A stretch of DNA of 19,970 nucleotides, taken from assembly GCA_034005145.1 (NCBI GenBank), contig JAVEVH010000010.1, forward strand, positions 1 to 19,970, given 5' to 3'. Position numbers and translations under genes: made by a program. Positions 7,632-14,546 of this stretch are shown in pieces. How positions within the stretch are numbered: position 1 is the first letter of the stretch; each line of letters begins with the position of its first letter. Under the pieces are notes generated by a model. It was not told the origin of the DNA. It searched no databases and saw nothing but the letters and a program-made list of their open reading frames with translations. Source of the stretch: JAVEVH01 sp034005145 (lineage in GTDB: Bacteria > Patescibacteriota > Dojkabacteria > SC72).

Positions 7632-8210
7632 ATGTTAGATTTAATAGGAATAATATACTTTACACTCTCTACACTATCTCTTTTGGGTATATTCCCTATT
7701 GGAGTATATGAATTTTTGGACTTAAGAGAAGGGTATGCTATTAGTGATTACGGATATCTCTTTGAAACAGGTCTTTACTTTAGTATCTCTGCGATAATAA
7801 CAGGATTACTGTGTGGATTAGATGCTATTACAAACCCTATATATAAGAAGGTTAAGAAGCTAACATACAACTATCACGCATTAGCAGCATTTACATTGGT
7901 AGGAATTGGCCTATTTCCTCTTACTGGTGAGATAGGGTGGACTACTTCTAGGGTCTTCCATTGGCTTTTTGCTCTATCTTTTCTATATGTTTACCCCTTT
8001 ACTAGGCTATTAATCATTAGAAGGTTTTCTAAGAGACTCTTTAAGAAGTTAATGACTGTATTTCTAGGAATAAACGTAGTAGGACTTTTAATGGTACCTA
8101 TCTTTGGTATTAAGTATGTAGCATATACCGAGTATCTTGTTTGGCTTGGTTTACTAATTACTATTACAATTAGTAGTATATTTCTTTCTAAGAAATCTAA
8201 AAGCCTTTAA
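7632..8210 (+). CDS. Six-helix membrane protein, possibly DUF998-like
   Basis: A 192-residue hydrophobic protein with six predicted transmembrane helices (about 3-27, 45-65, 80-102, 108-130, 138-160, 166-186) and a short basic C-terminus. The segment GIGLFPLTGEIGWTTSRVFHWLFALSF, with FP in one helix and a conserved-looking His at the start of the next, is reminiscent of DUF998 proteins, whose role is unknown. The assignment is weak. A GATAAC hexamer ends 8 nt before the ATG, so it may have its own leaderless start, or it may be co-transcribed with the antiporter upstream. It converges on khpB. The 132-base gap 8211-8342 holds no clear terminator hairpin. Confidence 0.7.
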   Translation: MLDLIGIIYFTLSTLSLLGIFPIGVYEFLDLREGYAISDYGYLFETGLYFSISAIITGLLCGLDAITNPIYKKVKKLTYNYHALAAFTLVGIGLFPLTGEIGWTTSRVFHWLFALSFLYVYPFTRLLIIRRFSKRLFKKLMTVFLGINVVGLLMVPIFGIKYVAYTEYLVWLGLLITITISSIFLSKKSKSL

Positions 8211-8342
8211 TAGAGGGGGTTAAAACATATCATTGAGTAACATTACATTCGGAGAAATATTCTACTTAATACCCTTTATTTAGAGTTTAAGTATAACTTT
8301 GTATATATATGTTAAACAGTAGAGTAGGGACGTTGTAATATA

Positions 8343-8855
8343 TTACTCTTCTGACTCTTCCTCAGATTCATCTAATATATTTTCTGTCTGCTTGCTCTCT
8401 ATTGGAGTTATTACAATCCTTCTATCTTGTCCCTCTCCAATACTTTCTGTTTTAATATCATCAAACATCTGTAATGCAACATGAACAACTCTTCTATCAG
8501 AAGGGGACATAGCAGGGAGCTCCACACTATCACCAAGTATCCTAGCATCATCTGCTTTCTGTAATGCAAACTTCTCTAATTTCTTATTCCTCTCCTCCTT
8601 ATACCCACATACATCTAAAAGGACTCTATAATTACTCTCTTCAGGTAATTTTTTTCTTAGGATCATACTAAATACATACTGTAATGACTCTAAATGTTTC
8701 CCATGATTACCTATTAAATATCCTAGGTCTTGTCCTGAAAAAAGGATATTAATATATGAGACCCCATCCTTTTCCTCTATATTTAACTCATATCCTTCCT
8801 CTATACCAATAGAGGAGAGTAGAGCATCAAATTCTTTCTTAACAATCTTTTCCAT
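8343..8855 (-). CDS. khpB: RNA-binding protein KhpB/Jag (KH plus R3H), lacking the Jag_N domain
   Basis: A single-stranded RNA-binding protein, known as Jag, KhpB or EloR in Firmicutes, where it partners KhpA and links sRNA binding with cell elongation. The 170-residue protein begins directly with the type II KH domain: GYLIGNHGKHLESLQYV with the GxxG loop GNHG at 49-52. The R3H domain follows as SDRRVVHVALQMFDDIKTESIGEGQDRRIVITP (R121, H125). An acidic Glu/Ser tail ends the protein. The usual N-terminal Jag_N domain and linker are absent. It starts one base after yidC stops, the conserved yidC-jag order, so translation is probably coupled. Confidence 0.93.
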   Translation of the reverse strand: MEKIVKKEFDALLSSIGIEEGYELNIEEKDGVSYINILFSGQDLGYLIGNHGKHLESLQYVFSMILRKKLPEESNYRVLLDVCGYKEERNKKLEKFALQKADDARILGDSVELPAMSPSDRRVVHVALQMFDDIKTESIGEGQDRRIVITPIESKQTENILDESEEESEE

Positions 8856-8856
8856 A

Positions 8857-9717
8857 TTATTCTTTTGATAATTTATCTTTCTTTTTAGAAATAATGTCCC
8901 ACATATTCTGTACTCCCTTTTTAGTTTTATTAAAATCTAAAGTGAAATACTGAACAACAAGAAGTATTGATTGAATCATCCAATACCAACCTAGCGCTGC
9001 AGGCATACTTATTGTAAAGAACATTGTCATAACTGGGAAGAGGTAAATCATAGATTTTTGCATATTAGCTTGCATATCCTCTGCTGATTGTTCTGTAGAA
9101 TTCTTTTTCTCTTTCTTAGTTACAGGAGTAGGATTTTGCATCTTCTGGGTAAACTTAGTCGTAATAAATTGGACTATACCTACTAATAGAGAAAGACCAA
9201 TATATGGTAGAGCTTCGATAGAAAGCTTCCCAAATTCAGCAGATACAGAGTTATATGATTTAGTTAAATCCCAGAATAGGAAATTAGATTCTATACTAAT
9301 ACCATTTGATATACCTGTAATGTCTCTTACCCATGTATATAGTCCCTCTAAATCACTATCAGTTACATGTCTAATAACTCCTATTAGTACAGAAAGGATT
9401 AATAGTTGGGGTACAAAGGTTCCTATACAACCCAATGGGTTATATCCTACCTTCTTATACAATTTCATCTGTTCTTGAGTTAATTGCTCCTTATTATTTG
9501 CATACTTCTTATTTAATTTCTCTAACTCTGGTTTAAGATTAGCCATCTTCTTAGTCATCTCTGTTTGTCTTTTAACAAGAGGTATCATAAGGATACGTGC
9601 TATAACAGCAATACCAAGTATTGCCCATCCTAAGTTATCTCCCAAAAAATGATACAAAAGTATCATTACATTAAGTATGGGGTGAAAGAAAACGGTATTC
9701 CAAATAGTTGTAAACAT
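8857..9717 (-). CDS. yidC: Membrane protein insertase YidC (Oxa1 family, short form)
   Basis: A 286-residue insertase of the YidC/Oxa1/Alb3 family that inserts and folds inner-membrane proteins. There is no large periplasmic domain, as in Gram-positive and CPR forms. The first core helix has the conserved arginine in AILGIAVIARILMIPLVKRQ (R41), followed by a cytoplasmic coiled hairpin (MTKKMANLKPELEKLNKKY...EQMKLYKKVGYNPLGCIGTFVPQLLIL), which is highly typical. Further helices lie near 105-120, 165-185, 225-245 and 245-265, and the C-terminus is basic (FNKTKKGVQNMWDIISKKKDKLSKE). N-terminal lipobox Cys is absent. The gene sits in the canonical rpmH-rnpA-yidD-yidC-khpB cluster, 52 bases after yidD. 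Confidence 0.95.
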   Translation of the reverse strand: MFTTIWNTVFFHPILNVMILLYHFLGDNLGWAILGIAVIARILMIPLVKRQTEMTKKMANLKPELEKLNKKYANNKEQLTQEQMKLYKKVGYNPLGCIGTFVPQLLILSVLIGVIRHVTDSDLEGLYTWVRDITGISNGISIESNFLFWDLTKSYNSVSAEFGKLSIEALPYIGLSLLVGIVQFITTKFTQKMQNPTPVTKKEKKNSTEQSAEDMQANMQKSMIYLFPVMTMFFTISMPAALGWYWMIQSILLVVQYFTLDFNKTKKGVQNMWDIISKKKDKLSKE

Positions 9718-9769
9718 ATTAGTAAATTGAATAATAATAAAAATCTAAAGCATTATACATTAATCTCCA

Positions 9770-10075
9770 CTATTTTTCAGGTATAGGGTCATACTGGCCC
9801 ACATCTGCCCAAGGATTACACCTTATTACCCTCTTTATTGCAAGGTAATTACCTTTAAATATTCCAAACCTCTCTATTACTCCATAACCATACTCTGAAC
9901 ATGTTGGTGTAAATTTACATGCCCTAAGGTTGGGGTTTGCTTTTCCCAATAATCCATGATCTAGTGAGAGAGTTTTCTGGTACAGTTTAATAAGTGCTAG
10001 TTGTGTATTCCTAGGTATTTGAAATGGATTTTTGAAGTTGTTGGTTAAAATCTTTTTCCAATTGTTCATACTCAT
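9770..10075 (-). CDS. yidD: Membrane protein insertion efficiency factor YidD
   Basis: A small (101-residue) membrane-associated helper of YidC. The family signature ACKFTPTCSEYGYGVIERFGIFKGNYLAIKRVIRCNPW...YDPIP is intact, with the conserved cysteines in CKFTPTCSEY and RCNPW. The N-terminus carries about 30 extra basic residues compared with typical 70-85-residue YidD proteins. Two starts are possible, ATG 10075 or ATG 10069. Either one lies inside the 3' end of rnpA in a different frame, an overlap of about 60 bases, so translation depends on the upstream gene. No Shine-Dalgarno sequence is evident. Confidence 0.93.
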   Translation of the reverse strand: MSMNNWKKILTNNFKNPFQIPRNTQLALIKLYQKTLSLDHGLLGKANPNLRACKFTPTCSEYGYGVIERFGIFKGNYLAIKRVIRCNPWADVGQYDPIPEK

Positions 10076-10343
10076 TACAGTATTTAAATGCTACATATAC
10101 AAATTTATAACCATTAATACCCTCTTTTAAATTCTTTCTTGATATCTCTCTTAGTAATCTAGTCATCCTATGTCTTTGTACAGCATTACCTATCTTTTTA
10201 CTTACTACAAATGATATCTCATACTCCTCTACTGTAGAATCTTTCTGTGATATTAACATACCATATTCTTCTCTGGATTTAAGACCTCTATCATATAACC
10301 CTTTAATATGTTTGGCTTTTAATCTGTTCTTTCTGGGAAGCAT
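10011..10343 (-). CDS. rnpA: Ribonuclease P protein component RnpA
   Basis: The protein subunit of RNase P, which helps the RNA subunit remove 5' leaders from pre-tRNA and pre-tmRNA. The start chosen is the ATG at 10343 (MLPRKNRLKAKHIKGLY), matching the family N-terminus; a longer in-frame reading would run back into rpmH. The product is 110 residues, the normal size. The central motif is SFVVSKKIGNAVQRHRMTRLLREI, where the classical RNR reads RHR, a variant also seen in actinobacterial proteins. A TATACT box lies 5 nt upstream of the start (10349-10354), so an extra promoter is possible. The 3' end overlaps yidD. The pair rpmH-rnpA is universally adjacent near dnaA. Confidence 0.93.
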   Translation of the reverse strand: MLPRKNRLKAKHIKGLYDRGLKSREEYGMLISQKDSTVEEYEISFVVSKKIGNAVQRHRMTRLLREISRKNLKEGINGYKFVYVAFKYCNEYEQLEKDFNQQLQKSISNT

Positions 10344-10355
10344 ATTACAGTATAT

Positions 10356-10375
10356 ACTATCTAGCTCTAGATAGT
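10356..10375. repeat. Perfect inverted repeat at the rpmH-rnpA junction
   Basis: ACTATCTAG-CT-CTAGATAGT gives 9-base arms with a 2-base centre. It contains the rpmH stop codon (10357-10359) and directly precedes the TATACT box of rnpA. As RNA it could form a 7-8 bp hairpin between the two cistrons. As DNA it could be an operator. There is no U-tract, so it is not an ordinary terminator. Confidence 0.55.
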
Positions 10376-10539
10376 GATTTCTTTCTCTTAAGAGAGTACT
10401 CTTCACTTACTGTTAAGAATTTTCTACCTTTAGCAATTCTTCTTTTGAGGACATTCTTTCCTTGAGAATTCTTATTTCTTGCTCTAAAGCCGAATTTCTT
10501 AATTCTTTTTAAATTTTTAGGCTGATATGTTCTTTTCAT
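10357..10539 (-). CDS. rpmH: Large ribosomal subunit protein bL34 with C-terminal extension
   Basis: The start ATG at 10539 gives MKRTYQPKNLKRIKKFGFRARNK, the classic bL34 N-terminus. The upstream in-frame codons of the longer reading frame are not conserved. The conserved body runs to RRIAKGRKFLTV at residue 44, where most bL34 proteins end. Here a further 16 residues, SEEYSLKRKKSLSRAR, continue to the stop. The protein is rich in Lys and Arg and binds 23S rRNA. It is the first gene of the minus-strand cluster and shares the origin-proximal intergenic region with dnaA. Upstream, TTATTA ends 6 nt before the ATG, compatible with a leaderless start. Confidence 0.95.
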   Translation of the reverse strand: MKRTYQPKNLKRIKKFGFRARNKNSQGKNVLKRRIAKGRKFLTVSEEYSLKRKKSLSRAR

Positions 10540-10820
10540 ATTTATTAATAATCGTAAAGCAGACCTATTATATATTAACACCTATATATATAGCAAATTT
10601 AATATTAAATTTTCATACAGAAAAATACTTCTCCACATGTATATTAAGAAAAGATATAGGAATACGAGATAAAAAGGTAGTGAATAAGACACTTTTTAAC
10701 ACCTCTTTACATAATTATCCACATTCTTTTAGAAATGAATATAATAGGAGTATTAGTCCCAATCGATCATAGAACTGCCCAATAGTTATCATTAATATAT
10801 ATTAAGTACTTTAAAACAGT
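10540..10820. other. rpmH-dnaA intergenic region with DnaA boxes (part of oriC)
   Basis: This 281-base AT-rich gap between the divergent rpmH and dnaA genes contains a perfect DnaA box, TTATCCACA (10715-10723), and a one-mismatch box, TTCTCCACA (10629-10637). It also contains the promoters of both genes and a 14-bp palindrome TTAATATATATTAA (10792-10805) that includes a possible dnaA -10 (TATATT). I find no convincing gene in it. An open reading frame across it is low-complexity and spans the boxes. Confidence 0.7.
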
Positions 10821-12296
10821 ATGGATAAAATTGACTTCGAAAAATATGCAGAAAGTATTCCTAAGCCAGAGATAGGACAAAGTAGTGGAGATACGAGTAC
10901 TGAGATAGATGTAGATGATGTATGGAAAATAGTTACGGAGAACTTAAGATTGGTATTAGATAGGGTAGAGTATGAATCATGGTTTGCAGATACATATCTA
11001 GAAAATATTCAAAATGGTGTAGCTACACTTTCCTGTTCTAATGAATTTAAAAGAGGAACTATACTTAAGGATTACAATAAGTTTTTACAAAGCTGTTTAA
11101 CAAAAGCTACAGGTCAGAATCTACAGATAGAGTTACTTATTAAAAAGAGTGAGAACAATCCTCAGAAAGAAAGATATACATTTGCACAACCAATAGATAA
11201 CCCCATTATGAATCTCTTTACAAAGATGGAGGGTGATAAGAAGAAGTATGAAGATGCTGTTAAGAAGGCAAGGTTAAATCCAAGATATACCTTTAAGAGC
11301 TTTATAGTAGGAGCTAATAATAGGTTAGCAGAGGCTGTAGCCCAATCTGTTGTTTCTGATATTGAAAATGAGAGTATGACTAAGTCATACAATCCAGTAT
11401 TTTACTACGGTAGTACAGGTGTAGGTAAAACACACCTTATGCAAGCTATTGGTAATGAAGTATTAAGAAAGAATCCTGATAGTAATATTGCATATGTCTC
11501 TATAGAACAGTTCTTAAATGAGATGATAGAGGCAATTAGAACAAAAAAGAATGAGGATTTTAGAAGCAAGTACAGAGAGGTAGATCTTTTAATAATAGAT
11601 GATATACAGTTTGTAGAGGCATATCCTAAAACTCAAGAAGAGTTGTTCCATACCTTTAATAGTTTGTACCAGGCAAATAAACAGATAATATTGGCATCTG
11701 ATAGACCTCCTAAAGAGATTAAAAATATTACTGATAGATTAAGAACTAGGTTTGAAGGAGGAATGGTATCTGATATACAGCCTCCTGACTATGAAACTAG
11801 GTTAGCTATACTTAAACAGAGTATGTTAGAAAAAGGTGTTACAGTACCAGATATATTTTTAGATTTAATAGCTAAGAATATAGAGAGTAGTGTAAGAGAA
11901 TTAGAAGGAGCATTAAACAAGGTACTTACTCTTACTAAATTAGGTGGAGTCCCTTCATATGAAGAGGTTGCTAGGATACTTCAAGTTGATTTAGAGAGTA
12001 AAAGAAAGAGAGCTACTCCTGAAAAGGTTTTGAATGTAGTATCTGATGTCTTTGGTCTTTCAATTCGCTTTATCAAAAGTTCAAGAAGGAATGCTAATAT
12101 AGCGATAGTAAGGCATGTAGCTATGTATATATTAAGAAATGAATTACAGATATCACTTGAAACAACTGCAAGGTTAGTAGGTAGGAAAGATCATACAACA
12201 GTACTTAACGCATGTAGTGTAGTAGAAAAGAGAATGAAAGAGGATTCTGCCTTTGCAGAGAAGGTTGAGCAGTGTAGAAGAGATATTTTTTACTAG
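10821..12296 (+). CDS. dnaA: Chromosomal replication initiator DnaA
   Basis: The AAA+ initiator that binds DnaA boxes and unwinds oriC, 491 residues. Domain I is near 33-110 (VWKIVTENLRLVLDRVEYESWF). A short linker leads to the AAA+ core beginning at RYTFKSFIVGANNRLA (155-170). Walker A is GSTGVGKT (197-204), Walker B is LLIIDDIQF (256-264), and sensor 1 (LASDRPP), the arginine finger region RLRTRFEGG and sensor 2 (SSVRELEGALN) are present. Domain IV ends with the box-reading motif GRKDHTTV (454-461), where most DnaA proteins have GGRDHTTV. The core of domain IV, NANIAIVRHVAMYILR, also departs from the usual ARQIAMYL pattern. The ATG at 10821 fits a TACTTT box 8 nt upstream. The gene stands alone between two box-containing gaps. 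Confidence 0.97.
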   Translation: MDKIDFEKYAESIPKPEIGQSSGDTSTEIDVDDVWKIVTENLRLVLDRVEYESWFADTYLENIQNGVATLSCSNEFKRGTILKDYNKFLQSCLTKATGQNLQIELLIKKSENNPQKERYTFAQPIDNPIMNLFTKMEGDKKKYEDAVKKARLNPRYTFKSFIVGANNRLAEAVAQSVVSDIENESMTKSYNPVFYYGSTGVGKTHLMQAIGNEVLRKNPDSNIAYVSIEQFLNEMIEAIRTKKNEDFRSKYREVDLLIIDDIQFVEAYPKTQEELFHTFNSLYQANKQIILASDRPPKEIKNITDRLRTRFEGGMVSDIQPPDYETRLAILKQSMLEKGVTVPDIFLDLIAKNIESSVRELEGALNKVLTLTKLGGVPSYEEVARILQVDLESKRKRATPEKVLNVVSDVFGLSIRFIKSSRRNANIAIVRHVAMYILRNELQISLETTARLVGRKDHTTVLNACSVVEKRMKEDSAFAEKVEQCRRDIFY

Positions 12297-12727
12297 TGTG
12301 GATTGTATGTGTATTACAGTGGAAAGGGTGAGGAAAAGTACCTTACTATTCCACATCCAAAAAGGTTGTTAAATTAAGAGAGTGTATATTTAACAACATA
12401 TTTGAGAAATAGGAATCTCACATCTATACACAGTAATAAAGGATATATACACATTTTAAATACACATTAACAAATAGAGTAGGGTATAAAGATTTAATTA
12501 CTTTTTAAACGTAATTTAACCAAAAAGTTATCAACATTAAAAAGAAATTAAATTATGTTTTAGGTAATGGATATTTAATATATTTTTAATTACTTATCAA
12601 CTTATCCATACTCCCTACTACTATGATTACTATTTATATATAAATATTAAAACAGTAGAAAACTAGAGACAGATTGAGTAGAATATATAAAGTAACTGCC
12701 CATTACATAATATTATTTTGAAGTAAA
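12297..12727. other. dnaA-dnaN intergenic region, probable replication origin (oriC)
   Basis: A 431-base AT-rich gap without genes. DnaA-box-like sites are TGTGGATTG (12297-12305, two mismatches, reverse), TTATCAACA (12528-12536, one mismatch), and the abutting pair TTATCAACT (12594-12602) and TTATCCATA (12602-12610). A GTGGAA...TTCCAC stem follows dnaA without a T-tract. The right part carries the unwinding module annotated separately, and the dnaN promoter lies at the end. The location between dnaA and dnaN is a classical oriC position. Confidence 0.8.
12594..12655 (+). other. Basal origin unwinding module: tandem DnaA boxes, C-rich spacer, DnaA-trios, AT-rich stretch
   Basis: Two head-to-tail DnaA boxes (12594-12610) are followed by CTCC (12611-12614) and then triplets CTA CTA CTA (12615-12623), TGA, TTA CTA (12627-12632) and a run of A/T to about 12655. 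Read 3' to 5' on the complementary strand, the triplets are GAT GAT GAT, ACT, AAT GAT. This is the DnaA-trio pattern described for Bacillus subtilis oriC, with the same order of elements. Confidence 0.75.
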
Positions 12728-13849
12728 ATGCAATTTACATGTAATCAAGATACTTTCTCTAAGTATCTAAATATAATAAGTAGGGTAGTTAGTAATAAAC
12801 CAGGTTTACCAATACTAAACAATGTTCAATTTGAAACTAGTAAGGGTAAACTAATTATGACTGCTACTGATTTAGAAATAGGTATTAATACTTGGATAGG
12901 GGCTGATGTTAAATCAGAGGGTAAGGTTACAGTACCTGCTAAGCAGTTAACTGAGTTTGTTAACTCTATTCCTTCTGAGAAAGTAGATGTAGAGATAGAT
13001 GGTCAGAATTTCAATATCTCTAGTACTAATAACTCAGCTATATTTAATACAATGTCTTCTGAGGATTTTCCTTCTGTAGCTACTGTTTCAGAGAATAAAC
13101 CTCTTTTTAAGATATCAAAAGATGAGCTTTCTAAATCTGTAAATAGGGTTGCATTTGCATGTGCTACTGATGATATTAAACCAGTATTAACAGGAGTTCT
13201 CTTAGAAGTCTCTGGTGAAAGTATCTCTTTTGTAGGTACTGATGGATTAAGGTTATCAAGACAGATTGTTAAGTTAGATTCTAGTGCTGAAAAGGATGTA
13301 AATATATTAGTACCTGTTAAAGCATTACTAGAACTCTCTCATATTGTTTCAGAGATAGGGGATGATGAAAGTATTGAGGTATATTTAATAGAGGATAGGA
13401 ATCAGATACTGTTTAGATATAGTGATGTAGATTTGGTATCTAGATTAATAGATGGACAGTTCCCTGAGTATAGACAGATTATTCCTACTGGATATAAGAC
13501 AGTATGTAAGATATCTAGATCTGAGTTTCTTAACTCTTTAAAGATTACTAACATTATCGCTAAGAGTGTACTTGGTAATAAGTTAATATTAGATATAGAT
13601 CCTAGCGGAGATAGTATTACTCTTTCTGCTACTCAAACGGATTTAGGTAGTAACAAGAGTACATTCTCGGGTAAGATAGATGGAGATCCTTTAAAGATTG
13701 CATTTAGCTCTAGACTTTTAACAGACATACTTACTCATTTAGATTCTGAAGATATTGTATTTGAATCTTCTGAGACAGTTAAACCTGGTGTATTTAAGGT
13801 AGCAGAGGATCCAGAATTTGTTCATCTTGTAATGCCGATGATGCTTTAG
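12728..13849 (+). CDS. dnaN: DNA polymerase III sliding clamp (beta subunit)
   Basis: The ring-shaped clamp that tethers DNA polymerase III to DNA, 373 residues in three repeated domains as usual. Recognisable blocks are LPILNNVQFETSKGKLIMTATDLEIGI, DFPSVATVSENKPLFKI, GVLLEVSGESISFVGTDGLRLSRQIV, VPVKALLELSHIV, SRLIDGQFPEYRQIIP (loop near the hydrophobic pocket) and the terminal HLVMPMML, where many clamps end in LVMPMRL. A TATTTT or TATTAT box lies 8-11 nt before the ATG, and there is no Shine-Dalgarno sequence. The 3' end overlaps the convergent response regulator gene by 56 bases. The family terminus is intact, so the overlap is not due to read-through. Confidence 0.96.
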   Translation: MQFTCNQDTFSKYLNIISRVVSNKPGLPILNNVQFETSKGKLIMTATDLEIGINTWIGADVKSEGKVTVPAKQLTEFVNSIPSEKVDVEIDGQNFNISSTNNSAIFNTMSSEDFPSVATVSENKPLFKISKDELSKSVNRVAFACATDDIKPVLTGVLLEVSGESISFVGTDGLRLSRQIVKLDSSAEKDVNILVPVKALLELSHIVSEIGDDESIEVYLIEDRNQILFRYSDVDLVSRLIDGQFPEYRQIIPTGYKTVCKISRSEFLNSLKITNIIAKSVLGNKLILDIDPSGDSITLSATQTDLGSNKSTFSGKIDGDPLKIAFSSRLLTDILTHLDSEDIVFESSETVKPGVFKVAEDPEFVHLVMPMML

Positions 13850-14513
13850 GTTCTTTTACTCTGTACCCTTGTCCATGTACAGTCTCTATTAATCCTTTAT
13901 ATGGGAGCTTGTCTCTTAACCTTTTAACATGTACATCTATTGTATTAGAGCCTGTATAGCTTCTGTAATCCCATACATGATCTAGTAGTTCACACCTACT
14001 AATAGTTCTATTTTTATTTCTAAAGAAATATTCTAATAGTTGGTACTCCTTCTTTCTTAAATCTATATCACTATTTTTAATACTAACCGTCTTATTATTT
14101 GTATCAAGTAATATCTCACCAATATACATCCTACTATCTACATAGCTATTAGGTCTTCTTAGAAGAGATTGTATTCTTGCTATTAACTCTTGAACAGGAA
14201 ATGGATATGAAAGTACATCATCTCCTCCTGTGTTTAAGAAATTTACCTTGTCTTTCCATATACCCATACTACATATTCCTAATATTTTTGTTTTTACATC
14301 CTTTTTACTCTTAACCTTTTTTAATATATCTAATGTTGTATATTTACCAGTAATATTAGTATCAAGTATTAAGATCTCAAATAGACCTCTATCTACTAAA
14401 TTCTCACTACTAAAATCTGCTGTATCCTGAGTCACATTATACCCATATGCTACTAAGGTATTTTTTAATATATGGGAAATAGTTTTAGATTTCTCTATAA
14501 TTAAGATATTCAT
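13794..14513 (-). CDS. OmpR/PhoB-type response regulator with degenerate receiver domain
   Basis: A 239-residue DNA-binding regulator. The receiver spans about 1-118. The phospho-acceptor aspartate is kept (ILILDTNITG, D51) and S82 replaces the switch Thr/Ser. The N-terminal acidic pair is changed to Glu-Lys (LIIEKSK, 7-8), and the near-invariant Lys of the KPF motif is Tyr (GGDDVLSYPFPVQEL, Y103). The winged-helix effector domain (about 128-222) is intact: LDLRKKEYQLLEYFFRNKNRTISRCELLDHVWDY and SNTIDVHVKRLRDKL...ETVHGQGYRV. A 17-residue tail after GYRVKEP is antisense to dnaN. No histidine kinase is adjacent. Lost acidic and Lys residues suggest phosphorylation-independent or altered control. 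The target genes are unknown, and the divergent membrane-protein gene 33 bases away is a candidate. Confidence 0.9.
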   Translation of the reverse strand: MNILIIEKSKTISHILKNTLVAYGYNVTQDTADFSSENLVDRGLFEILILDTNITGKYTTLDILKKVKSKKDVKTKILGICSMGIWKDKVNFLNTGGDDVLSYPFPVQELIARIQSLLRRPNSYVDSRMYIGEILLDTNNKTVSIKNSDIDLRKKEYQLLEYFFRNKNRTISRCELLDHVWDYRSYTGSNTIDVHVKRLRDKLPYKGLIETVHGQGYRVKEPKASSALQDEQILDPLLP

Positions 14514-14546
14514 AACATAGATATGTAAAATTAATTGTAAAGAATA

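Noticed and set aside
10186..10205. RHR instead of RNR in RnpA as a defect
   Set aside because: The same Asn-to-His variant is common in actinobacterial RnpA, so it is probably functional.
10341..10406. Longer RnpA with 21 extra N-terminal residues
   Set aside because: The extra residues overlap rpmH and do not match the family. MLPRKNRL is the usual RnpA start.
10527..10772. Plus-strand 81-codon reading frame in the rpmH-dnaA gap
   Set aside because: It starts inside rpmH on the opposite strand, has low-complexity AT-driven composition and crosses the DnaA boxes.
12314..12354. GTGGAA...TTCCAC stem after dnaA as a terminator
   Set aside because: There is no T-tract and the stem is interrupted. 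It may simply reflect DnaA-box-like sequences in opposite orientations.
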